Below are positions 23,480 through 31,196 of a stretch of 64,000 nucleotides of DNA, in pieces. The notes beneath the pieces are model-generated. The model was not told where the DNA came from, searched no databases, and was given only the letters and a program-made list of their open reading frames with translations. Numbering within the stretch: the stretch's first letter is position 1; each line of letters starts with the position of its first letter. The translations under genes and the position numbers were made by a program. The stretch covers positions 124,001 through 188,000 of the forward strand of contig JAMOLT010000010.1 of NCBI GenBank assembly GCA_027068915.1, given 5' to 3'. The DNA comes from Sedimenticola sp. Lineage in GTDB: Bacteria > Pseudomonadota > Gammaproteobacteria > Chromatiales > Chromatiaceae.

Positions 23480-23549
23480 TGTTGGGCACGCAATGCTTTG
23501 CCCAACCTACGGGTTCGGGTAGGTCGGGCAAAGCGCAGCGTGCCCGACA
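23480..23549. repeat. Long imperfect inverted repeat between nitrate reductase and ferredoxin genes
   Basis: Left arm TGTTGGGCACGC...TTTGCCCAACCTAC (23480-23510) and right arm GTAGGTCGGGCAAAGC...GTGCCCGACA (23519-23549) pair with a few mismatches. The sequence resembles a type of dispersed intergenic palindrome common in beta- and gammaproteobacteria (GTAGGTTGGG...GCCCAACA). It may form an mRNA hairpin between the two genes. Confidence 0.65.
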
Positions 23550-23555
23550 CCCGGT

Positions 23556-25760
23556 TCAGAACTTGCGCATTTCCATGCTCAAGCGCGCGGCTTCTTTCTG
23601 ATCTGCGATCTTTTCAATCCGCACCGCCGACTGCTTGTAAGCCGGCTGGCGGGAATGGGGGTCGAGCAGCCCCAGGGTCAGGCGGTTGGCGCAGTCATGG
23701 AAATGAAACGGCAGGAACACCATGCTCTTCGGCACTCTTGCCGTGGGCTGGGCCATGGCGATTGCATCCGAACGGCGTGACACCAGGCGCACATACTCGC
23801 CGCGCTGAATCCCCAGCTCCGCACACAGATCCGGGTTGATCTCGATGAAAGGGATGGGGCTGTACTTGTTGTTGTTGCCGATCTTCCCGGTTTTGGTGCG
23901 CCCGTGCCAGTGCTCGATGAGCCGCCCGGTATTCAGCCACACGGGATACTCGTCGTCCGGCACCTCATTGTTGTCGATGAAGGGCAACGGGATGAGCTTC
24001 GCCCGGCCATCGGGATAGGAAAAGGACGCGGTTCCGGTATAGAGCCGCTTGCCGCCCCGGGGCGGTTCCTCACCCTTGTCCGCTTGCTCGGCGGTATAGG
24101 GCCATTGTACGCCGCGCTTATCTTCCAGCAGCTCGTGGGTCATGCCGGAAATGTCCGCCAGGCGACCTTTCGACAACTCGCCCATTTCCAGGAAGATATC
24201 CGCTGCCTTTTCCGGAAACTTCACCTTGCCTTCCTTGTTGAAGCGTTCGGCCATGCGATTGAAGATCCACAGATCCGGTTTGGCCTGGCCTGGCGGCGTG
24301 GCGATGGGCTTGACCAAATTGATGCGCCGCTCAGTGTTGGTCATCACCCCATTCTTCTCCGCCCAGGTGCCGGCAGGCAGGTAGATATGGGCGTACTGGG
24401 CGCTTTCCGTATCCTCGTAGCAGTCCTGCACCGCGCAGAATTCCAGCTTCTCCATGGCCTTGCGGATGCGCGCCGTATTGGGCAGGGAAGACATGGGATT
24501 GGTGGCGATGAGCCACAACCCCTTGATTTCACCCGATTCGATGGCATGGTAGATATCCGTCTGGAACATGCCGCGTTTCTTGGGAAAGAACGCCACATCG
24601 ATGTTCCAGAACTTTGCGATCTCCTCCCGGTGCTCGGGAATCTCCAGAAAACGGTAGTTGGGCAGGCCGGAGCAGGACGACCATTCCCGGGTGCCCATGG
24701 CGTTGCACTGGCCGGTGATGGATAAACTGGTGCCGCCGGGCTTGCCGATGTTGCCGGTGATCAGGGCCAGGTTGTTGATGCCCACCACCCCGTCGGAACC
24801 ATGGGTGGACTGGTTGATGCCCATGGTCCAGATCTGCATGGCCGCGCCGGCATTGGCGAAGCGCCGCGCCACATGGCGGATGCTGTCCTCGTCGATACCG
24901 CAAATCTTCGCCGCCGTGGTGGGGTCGTATTTCTCCACCTCGGCTTTCAATTCCTCGAAGCCGTTGGTGTTGGCATCGATGTAGGCCTGATCCTGCAGGC
25001 CTTCCTTGATGATGACGTGCATGAGGGCGTTCTGCAGCACCACATCCGTACCCGGCGTAATGGGCAGATGGATATCGGCATTCTGCGCCAGCATAGTGAC
25101 CCGGGGATCGACGACGATGAGGGGAAAGCCCTTCTTCTCCTGGGCTTCCTTCATGCGCCAGTAGATGATGGGATGCTGCTCCGGCAGATTGGAGCCCCAG
25201 GCGATGAGCAGGTTCGTGTGCTCGAAATCCTCGTAACAGCCGGGCGGCCCGTCGGAGCCAAAGGAACGCTTGTAGCCGGACACGGCGGACGCCATGCACA
25301 GGGTGGTGTTTCCGTCGTAGTTGTTGGTACCGATAAGGCCGCGGGTGAGCTTGCCCAGGGTGTAGAACTCCTCGGTGAGCATCTGGCCGGTGGAAATGAT
25401 AGCGAAGGAATCCCGGCCATGTTTTTCCTGGATGCGACGGATCTCGTCATGAACCTTGTCCAGGGCCGTATCCCAATCAGTCTCCCGCCAGTCATCGTGC
25501 CAGTGATCCCGCATCTTGGGCACGATGCCCCGCCCGGCGGAATCGAACAGCTCATGCTCAAAGATGCCCTTGAGACACAGCTTGCCCCGGTTCACGTCCG
25601 CATCCGCCACGCCCCGGGAAGATACCGCTTCGCCCTCCGGGTTCAGGCCGACTTCAATGGAACATCCGGTGGAGCAGTAACCGCATGTTGCGTATTTCCA
25701 CTCCACCACATTCTTGTCGGCTATCTTTAGCGGATTCTTCTTGCTTCGTCCGAATAACAT
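23556..25760 (-). CDS. nasA: Assimilatory nitrate reductase, molybdopterin catalytic subunit
   Basis: NasA/NarB-type enzyme that reduces nitrate to nitrite in the cytoplasm with a bis-MGD molybdenum centre and one [4Fe-4S] cluster. The N-terminal cluster motif is CGYCSTGC...GKLCLKG. The likely Mo-ligand Cys is in NTTLCMASAVSGYKRSFGSDGPPGCYED. Pterin-binding blocks follow (WGSNLPEQHP, VDPRVTMLAQNADIHLPITPGTD) and the C-terminal MopB domain has WLNTGRLIEHWHGRTKTGK. There is no signal peptide, as expected for an assimilatory enzyme. No C-terminal BFD-type ferredoxin domain is present, fitting a separate electron donor in the gene behind it. It forms one strand-wise cluster with nirB, nirD and a CBS protein. 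Confidence 0.93.
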   Translation of the reverse strand: MLFGRSKKNPLKIADKNVVEWKYATCGYCSTGCSIEVGLNPEGEAVSSRGVADADVNRGKLCLKGIFEHELFDSAGRGIVPKMRDHWHDDWRETDWDTALDKVHDEIRRIQEKHGRDSFAIISTGQMLTEEFYTLGKLTRGLIGTNNYDGNTTLCMASAVSGYKRSFGSDGPPGCYEDFEHTNLLIAWGSNLPEQHPIIYWRMKEAQEKKGFPLIVVDPRVTMLAQNADIHLPITPGTDVVLQNALMHVIIKEGLQDQAYIDANTNGFEELKAEVEKYDPTTAAKICGIDEDSIRHVARRFANAGAAMQIWTMGINQSTHGSDGVVGINNLALITGNIGKPGGTSLSITGQCNAMGTREWSSCSGLPNYRFLEIPEHREEIAKFWNIDVAFFPKKRGMFQTDIYHAIESGEIKGLWLIATNPMSSLPNTARIRKAMEKLEFCAVQDCYEDTESAQYAHIYLPAGTWAEKNGVMTNTERRINLVKPIATPPGQAKPDLWIFNRMAERFNKEGKVKFPEKAADIFLEMGELSKGRLADISGMTHELLEDKRGVQWPYTAEQADKGEEPPRGGKRLYTGTASFSYPDGRAKLIPLPFIDNNEVPDDEYPVWLNTGRLIEHWHGRTKTGKIGNNNKYSPIPFIEINPDLCAELGIQRGEYVRLVSRRSDAIAMAQPTARVPKSMVFLPFHFHDCANRLTLGLLDPHSRQPAYKQSAVRIEKIADQKEAARLSMEMRKF

Positions 25761-25836
25761 CTGCTCTCACTCTGATACGGCTCTGGACCGGATTGTTCAG
25801 GTCTGCCGTTTTATCAGGAACTGCAGCCAACCTTGA

Positions 25837-26277
25837 TCAAACCAGGCTCTGGTGAAAAATCGCCTTGTGAATATCACCCAGGCTCAACATGCCCACCAGT
25901 TTGTCGCCTTCTGCCACGGGAATGCGGCGGAAGCGGTTGTTGGCCATAATGATCGCCGCCCTTAGCACCGGCATATCCGGCGATACGGTCTTGGCGCCAT
26001 GCGTCATCAGATCTGCAACCTTGCCACTCATAAGGGACTTGTATTCCCCGACCTTTTTCTTCAAGTCGATGGTTGCCATATTCTCCATAGCATCTTCCAC
26101 ACTGGGAAACAGCTGCGCCAGCACATCCTTTTCGGCAATAAAGCCGATGATCTTTTCGCCTTCCACCACCGGCAGTCCGCTAAAGCGGTACAGGCACATC
26201 AGGGAGGCTACTTCCTGAACCGGGGTGTCTTTGGTGACGCTGCGTGCGCCTTTGGTCATGATGTCTTGTACAAGCAT
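25837..26277 (-). CDS. Tandem CBS-domain protein in the nitrate assimilation cluster
   Basis: A 146-residue protein made of two CBS domains: the first from MLVQDIMTKGARSVTKDTPVQEVASLM to KIIGFIAEKDVLAQLF, the second from GKVADLMTHGAKTVSPDMPVLRAAIIM to KLVGMLSLGDIHKAIF. CBS pairs bind adenine nucleotides and act as energy sensors or allosteric modules. It lies between nirD and nasA on the same strand (77 bp before nasA). No catalytic domain is attached, so it probably acts on a partner. Its target is unknown. Confidence 0.9.
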   Translation of the reverse strand: MLVQDIMTKGARSVTKDTPVQEVASLMCLYRFSGLPVVEGEKIIGFIAEKDVLAQLFPSVEDAMENMATIDLKKKVGEYKSLMSGKVADLMTHGAKTVSPDMPVLRAAIIMANNRFRRIPVAEGDKLVGMLSLGDIHKAIFHQSLV

Positions 26278-26376
26278 TTTCCACTCCTCGTATATATAGC
26301 GTTTGGGCAGCCTTCTACGTGCTGTTTGCCTGGGATCCGGTTATCTTGCCCGGACAGTGACGCCGGAACATCCGGC

Positions 26377-26685
26377 CTACAATTGAATATACACCATACC
26401 GTCTTCAACTTTTGCGGCATAGGTATTGGTACAGCCATCGTCCGGCGCCAGGGCTTCCCCGGATTCCAGGTTGATCTTCCAGTTGTGCAGGGGGCAGGTT
26501 ACCGTGTGGCCAGCCACGATACCCTGGGACAAGGGGCCCTGTTGGTGGGGACAGGCATCGCGCACGGCAAACACCTGATCATCACCGGTGCGAAACACGG
26601 CGATGCTGCCGTCTTCCACCTCCACCACTCGCGAGCCCTGACGGGGAATGTCTTCCAGGGGGGCAATCTTTTTCCAGTCACTCAT
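26377..26685 (-). CDS. nirD: Nitrite reductase small subunit (Rieske type)
   Basis: A 102-residue Rieske-fold protein that partners NirB in NADH-dependent nitrite reduction to ammonium. Both Rieske ligand pairs are kept, CPH in DACPHQQGPLSQG and CPLH in TVTCPLHNWKINLESG, so it should carry a [2Fe-2S] cluster; many NirD proteins have lost them. It lies 163 bp behind nirB on the same strand. The gap (26686-26848) has a partial copy of the GTTGGGCA-type palindrome and no gene. Confidence 0.93.
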   Translation of the reverse strand: MSDWKKIAPLEDIPRQGSRVVEVEDGSIAVFRTGDDQVFAVRDACPHQQGPLSQGIVAGHTVTCPLHNWKINLESGEALAPDDGCTNTYAAKVEDGMVYIQL

Positions 26686-26848
26686 TTCTTTGCTACTCCA
26701 TTGCCGAGATCAAATCCGGCTTACGTTCATGTTCAGGTGGTTTCACGGCGCCTGACAACAGTTGCAGGCCGGGAAAAGCATAGCGTACCCGCCACCCGCC
26801 ATACATTTGTTGGGCACACCGCCCTGCTCCTTTGGCCAGCCTACGCGC

Positions 26849-29335
26849 TCAGGCTGTGATTTTCAGGGGGGCGAATTCATGGGCTGCCTCTCCTTCGGCA
26901 CGTGCTTTCCAGGGATCAACCTGGGCGACCTCCTGACCAACCCTGAAGCGCTCAGACAATGCCTTGCGTCCGGCTTCGTCTTCCAGGATGCGCTTCTTGA
27001 TATACGACAAACCCACCCGCTCTACCCATGGAGCGGTACGCTCCAGATAGTGCGCTTCTTCCCGGTACATCTGGGTGAAGGCGCCGCAGTATTCCAGTAC
27101 TTGCTCTTCCGTATCCACCTTGCACAACAGGTCGGTGACGCGCACCTTGATGCCGCCATTGCCACCGATGTGCAGCTCGTAGCCGGATTCTACACAGACT
27201 ACGCCGAAATCCTTGATGGTGGCTTCCGCACAGTTGCGCGGGCAGCCAGACACGGCCAGCTTGAATTTATGGGGCATCCAGGAACCCCAGGTGAGCTCTT
27301 CCAGCTTCACTCCCAGGCCGGTGGAGTTCTGGGTACCAAACCGACACCAAGTCTTGCCAGCACAGGTTTTTACGGTGCGCATGGCCTTGCCATAGGCATG
27401 ACCGGAAACAAAACCGGCATCGGCGAGATCTTTCCACATGGGCGGCAGGTCTTCTTTCTTTACACCAAACAAGTCAATACGCTGCCCGCCGGTAACCTTC
27501 ATTTCCGGCACATCATATTTGTCGCAAACATCGGCGATGGCACGCAGATCGGATGGCGTACACAAACCGCCGAACATGCGCGGCACCACGGAGTAAGTGC
27601 CATCTTTCTGGATATTGCCGTGGGCGCGCTCATTGATAAAGCGCGACTGGGCGTCATCCTTATATTCTTCCGGCCAGCGTGCCAGCAGGTAATAGTTGAG
27701 GGCGGGGCGGCAGGTGGCGCAACCGTCGGGGGTCTTCCACTCCAGGTGCTCAAACACCGCGGGCATGTCCTTGAGTTCGTGTTCCGCAATGGCGGCAATC
27801 ACATCGTCATGGGAGTGCCCGGTGCAGCCGCATACGGGCTTCTTGCTGGGCTTGGCATCATACCCCTCCCCCACGGTACTGGAGAGAATGGCCTCCACCA
27901 GCCCGGTGCAGGAGCCACAGGAGGCAGACGCCTTGGTGTGAGCGCGCACATCATCCAGGGTGAACAGACCCTTGGTCTGGATGGCGTTGACGATATCGCC
28001 CTTGGTGACACCGTTGCAGCCGCAAATTTCCGCATCATCGGACAGAGCCGCCACCCGGATTTCATCACCATGGCCGGCATCGCCCAGGTCATGCTGACCG
28101 AACAGGATGGTGCTGCGGAAGCCGGAAATATCCGTGCCTTCACGCAGAAGCTGGAAGTACCAGGTGCCGTCCATGGTATCGCCGAACATGACCGCACCCT
28201 TGATGCGGTTGTCCTTCACCACCAGCTTCTTGTAAACATTCTGTGCCGGATCCTGAAGGATCAGGGTTTCATCACCTTCCTCCTCATTGAATTCCCCGGC
28301 GGAGAACAGGTCAATGCCGGTTACCTTGAGCTTGGTGGAAGTCACCGAGCCCTCATAGCGGGCGATGCCCATTTTCGCCAGATGGTTGGCAGCCACCCTG
28401 GCTTGCTCGAACAGGGGCGCCACCAGGCCGTAGCACTGATCACGGTGCTGTACGCACTCACCCACAGCATAGATACGCGGGTCAAAGGTCTGCATGGTGT
28501 CATCCACCACCACACCACGATCGCAATGCAGGCCGGCCTTCTGCGCCAGCCCGATGCTGGGGCGGATACCCACAGCCATAACCACCAGATCCGCTTCGAT
28601 CTCCTCACCGGTCGCTCCCGGCATCCTGCCTCCCGCGACACTTGCATTTCCCTGTGCATCGTTGGCGAAGCGCAGGCCGGTGACATGATCCTCACCCAGC
28701 ACTTCTACAGTCTGGGTTTCCATGAGGAACTTCAGGCCCTTCTCTTCCAGGGATTTCTTCAGCATTTCCGCGGCTGGCTTGTCCAGCTGGCGCTCCATAA
28801 GAATGTCCATGAGATGCACCACGGTGACGTCCATGCCGTTGCGCTGCAGGCCATTGGCCGCTTCCAGGCCCAGCAGGCCACCACCGATGACTACAGCTTT
28901 CCTACCCGTCCTGGCTGCTTCCAGCATGGCGTTCACATCGGCAATATCACGAAAGCCGATGACGCCCGGCAGATCAGAACCTGGTACGGGAATGATGAAG
29001 GGGTTGGAGCCCGTGGCCAGCAACAAGCGATCATAGGATATTTCCAGGCCGGACTCGGCCACCACCTTGCGCTTCACCCGGTCGATCTCCACTACCGGGT
29101 CGCCGGTGTACAGGGTCACGCCGTTCTCTTCATACCAGGCGCGGTCATTGAGAATGATATCGTCAATGGTCTTTTCACCAGCCAATACCGGTGACAACAT
29201 AATGCGATTGTAATTGGGGTAAGGTTCTGCGCCAAATACGCTGATGTCGTACTCTTCTGGTGCAAGCTTGAGCAGCTCTTCCAGGGTGCGCACGCCCGCC
29301 ATGCCGTTTCCTACCAGTACCAGACGTTCTTTCAT
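26849..29335 (-). CDS. nirB: NAD(P)H-dependent nitrite reductase, large subunit
   Basis: An 828-residue cytoplasmic flavo-siroheme enzyme reducing nitrite to ammonium. Order: FAD domain (RLVLVGNGMAGVRTLEEL at the N-terminus), NAD domain (AVVIGGGLLGLEAANGL), a BFD-like [2Fe-2S] region (EICGCNGVTKGDIVNAI and CGSCTGLVEAIL), a second Cys pair (VCGCTG...TCRPALNY), and the nitrite/sulfite reductase domains with the siroheme-Fe4S4 cysteines in TCAGKTWCRFG and SGCPRNCAEA. It leads the minus-strand cluster nirB-nirD-CBS-nasA-ferredoxin and diverges from the nitrate transporter gene across a 347-bp control region. Confidence 0.96.
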   Translation of the reverse strand: MKERLVLVGNGMAGVRTLEELLKLAPEEYDISVFGAEPYPNYNRIMLSPVLAGEKTIDDIILNDRAWYEENGVTLYTGDPVVEIDRVKRKVVAESGLEISYDRLLLATGSNPFIIPVPGSDLPGVIGFRDIADVNAMLEAARTGRKAVVIGGGLLGLEAANGLQRNGMDVTVVHLMDILMERQLDKPAAEMLKKSLEEKGLKFLMETQTVEVLGEDHVTGLRFANDAQGNASVAGGRMPGATGEEIEADLVVMAVGIRPSIGLAQKAGLHCDRGVVVDDTMQTFDPRIYAVGECVQHRDQCYGLVAPLFEQARVAANHLAKMGIARYEGSVTSTKLKVTGIDLFSAGEFNEEEGDETLILQDPAQNVYKKLVVKDNRIKGAVMFGDTMDGTWYFQLLREGTDISGFRSTILFGQHDLGDAGHGDEIRVAALSDDAEICGCNGVTKGDIVNAIQTKGLFTLDDVRAHTKASASCGSCTGLVEAILSSTVGEGYDAKPSKKPVCGCTGHSHDDVIAAIAEHELKDMPAVFEHLEWKTPDGCATCRPALNYYLLARWPEEYKDDAQSRFINERAHGNIQKDGTYSVVPRMFGGLCTPSDLRAIADVCDKYDVPEMKVTGGQRIDLFGVKKEDLPPMWKDLADAGFVSGHAYGKAMRTVKTCAGKTWCRFGTQNSTGLGVKLEELTWGSWMPHKFKLAVSGCPRNCAEATIKDFGVVCVESGYELHIGGNGGIKVRVTDLLCKVDTEEQVLEYCGAFTQMYREEAHYLERTAPWVERVGLSYIKKRILEDEAGRKALSERFRVGQEVAQVDPWKARAEGEAAHEFAPLKITA

Positions 29336-29486
29336 GAGCTTCCTCTATTTCAGGATCTTCTGCATATGCAATTCCCACTACATAAGCAATTACCTTGCCA
29401 ACAATATCAAGCAACTGATTTATCGTGACTTTCTTCGGGATTATTTCTGCGCAGAGGGAAGCGGGCTGTATCTTCAACCTACGCCC

Positions 29487-29501
29487 GCACCAGTTTGGTG
29501 C
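29487..29501. promoter_or_regulatory. NtrC-like binding site (GCACCA-GTT-TGGTGC)
   Basis: A perfect 15-bp interrupted palindrome GCACCAGTTTGGTGC matches the NtrC enhancer pattern TGCACCA-N3-TGGTGCA in all core positions. It lies about 135 bp upstream of the sigma-54 promoter, a usual enhancer distance, and between divergent nirB and the nitrate transporter. It indicates nitrogen-limitation control. Confidence 0.8.
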
Positions 29502-29628
29502 CCGCCGGGAAGCAGCATGCGCGATTATGTATCAAAATATATTTATGCACTTCCTGTGCGGTTAATTTGTATATAAATATACCCGCACTGAAAGTAGATA
29601 TACCTTATATATTGGGCCAGTTTTTTTC

Positions 29629-29644
29629 TGGCATGGCACTTGCA
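29629..29644 (+). promoter_or_regulatory. Sigma-54 (RpoN) promoter of the nitrate transporter gene
   Basis: TGGCATGGCACTTGCA has the -24 GG and -12 GC with exactly ten bases between, and matches TGGCAY...TTGCW at nearly every conserved position. The predicted start of transcription is about 27 nt before the ATG at 29683. A strong Shine-Dalgarno (CGGAGG) follows. The rest of 29336-29682 is AT-rich; no clear nirB promoter was recognised. Confidence 0.85.
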
Positions 29645-29682
29645 GTGGCACTTCCAGCGTTATTAAACGGAGGTTTTATCTC

Positions 29683-31149
29683 ATGTCAGAAACGAAACTC
29701 AATCTGCTTACATTCAGCGGCAAAACCAGAACCCTGCATCTTACCTGGTTTGCCTTCTTCATCAGCTTCATGGTGTGGTTCAGCCACGCGCCTTTGCTGG
29801 CGGCCATACAGGAGACATTCAGCCTGAGCCAGCAGGAAGTAAAGGCATTGCTCATTGTCAACGTAGCACTGACCATACCGGCACGCATCATCATCGGCAT
29901 GCTGGTGGACAAATATGGCCCACGATTGATTTTCTCCGGATTGCTGTTTATTTCCAGCATTATCTGCTTCTTCTTCGCCATGGCGGATTCCTACGAAATG
30001 CTGCTGGCCACCCGCTTCGCCCTGGGCTTCGTGGGTGCGGGCTTCGTCATCGGCATCCGTATGATCGGCGAGTGGTTCCCTGCCAGGCAGGTAGGCCTGG
30101 CCGAAGGCATCTACGGAGGTTGGGGCAACTTCGGTTCCGCCGCTGCCGCCATGCTGCTGCCCACGCTGGCGCTGATGTACGGGGGCGAGAGCGGCTGGCG
30201 CTATGCCATCGCCACCACTGGCGCCATCGCCCTGGTGTATTCCTTCGTGTACTTCAAGCTGGCGCGTAACACGCCCAAGGGATCCACTTACTTCAAGCCC
30301 AAGAAGACCGGCGCCATGGAAGTGACCAGCAAGGGGGACTTCTTCTTCTACCTGCTGATGAATATCCCCATGTACGCAGCCCTGGCCGTGCTGGCATGGA
30401 AGCTGGGGCCTTCCAATCTGGGCATCATCGGCACCGTGGCCACTGACAGCATTTATGTGGGGTTGATTGCGCTCTATATCTATCAAACCTCACAGGTGTG
30501 GCGCATCAACAAGCATATATTCAAGGAGGAAGTACCGGAAATACACCGCTACAAGTTCAAGCAGGTGGCGATACTGGATATCGCCTATTTCGTGACCTTC
30601 GGCTCCGAGCTGGCGGTAGTTTCCATGCTGCCCCTGTTTTTCAAGGAGACTTTCGACCTGTCCCTGGTGCAGGCGGGCCTGCTGGCCTCGGGGTTTGCCT
30701 TCATGAATCTGGTCGCCCGCCCTTTTGGTGGCCTGTTCAGTGACAGATTCGGGCGCAGGAAGATGCTCTCCATCCTCATCGGTGGCCTGACCGTGGGTTA
30801 TCTGGTGTTGGGGCAGGTTGATTCCGGATGGCCCCTGGCTCTCGCGGTCATCGCCACCATGGCCTGTTCCTTCTTCGTGCAGGCCGGCGAAGGCGCAGTG
30901 TTCGCCATCGTACCTCTGGTGAAGCGCCGCATGACGGGGCAGATAGCCGGCATGGCGGGCGCCTATGGAAATATCGGCGCAGTCACCTTCCTTACGGTAT
31001 TCTCCTTTGTTTCCCCACAGGTGTTCTTCATGGTCATTGCGGGCGCTGCCCTGGTGGCATTGGCTGCCGTCCAGTTCCTGGATGAGCCCAAGGGCCATAC
31101 CGCCGAGGTGATGGAAGATGGTACGGTACAGATGATCAAGGTAGACTGA
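29683..31149 (+). CDS. Nitrate/nitrite transporter (NarK/NasA, MFS)
   Basis: A 488-residue major-facilitator protein with 12 hydrophobic segments. Nitrate-porter signatures are seen: [39 protein letters not shown] in the first half and [36 protein letters not shown] in the second half, each with the glycine-rich nitrate signature. The conserved arginine in the first signature is in place. The gene has its own sigma-54 promoter with an upstream NtrC-like box, so uptake is expected to be switched on under nitrogen limitation. It is followed after a strong hairpin by the PP2C-kinase gene. Confidence 0.93.
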   Translation: MSETKLNLLTFSGKTRTLHLTWFAFFISFMVWFSHAPLLAAIQETFSLSQQEVKALLIVNVALTIPARIIIGMLVDKYGPRLIFSGLLFISSIICFFFAMADSYEMLLATRFALGFVGAGFVIGIRMIGEWFPARQVGLAEGIYGGWGNFGSAAAAMLLPTLALMYGGESGWRYAIATTGAIALVYSFVYFKLARNTPKGSTYFKPKKTGAMEVTSKGDFFFYLLMNIPMYAALAVLAWKLGPSNLGIIGTVATDSIYVGLIALYIYQTSQVWRINKHIFKEEVPEIHRYKFKQVAILDIAYFVTFGSELAVVSMLPLFFKETFDLSLVQAGLLASGFAFMNLVARPFGGLFSDRFGRRKMLSILIGGLTVGYLVLGQVDSGWPLALAVIATMACSFFVQAGEGAVFAIVPLVKRRMTGQIAGMAGAYGNIGAVTFLTVFSFVSPQVFFMVIAGAALVALAAVQFLDEPKGHTAEVMEDGTVQMIKVD

Positions 31150-31154
31150 AACAC

Positions 31155-31187
31155 TCCCCAGGCCGGAGCAGTAGTCCGGCCTGGGGA
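31155..31187 (+). terminator. Strong intercistronic hairpin between transporter and PP2C-kinase genes
   Basis: A perfect 13-bp GC-rich stem (TCCCCAGGCCGGA / TCCGGCCTGGGGA) with a 7-nt loop starts 5 bp after the transporter stop codon and ends 9 bp before the next ATG. There is no T-run, so it is more likely an mRNA-stabilising or translation-modulating element than a terminator. Confidence 0.6.
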
Positions 31188-31196
31188 AGCAATATT

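Noticed and set aside
22129-23601. Plus-strand open frame opposite the ferredoxin-anchor gene
   Set aside because: Composition is shadow-like, while the opposite strand encodes four perfect Fe-S motifs.
21535-25760. Formate dehydrogenase or DMSO reductase reading of the molybdoenzyme cluster
   Set aside because: The catalytic subunit has no signal peptide and lies between nirBD and a nitrate transporter; the assimilatory nitrate reductase call fits better, although only the anchor looks DMSO-reductase-like.
26762-29194. Plus-strand open frame of 810 codons opposite nirB
   Set aside because: It lies wholly inside the well-supported nirB gene. Its translation is Gly/His/Gln-rich with no domain, typical of an antisense shadow in GC-rich DNA.
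29546-29560. TGCACTTCCTGTGCG as a second NtrC site
   Set aside because: The half-sites are separated by five bases instead of seven, so it does not fit the NtrC geometry.
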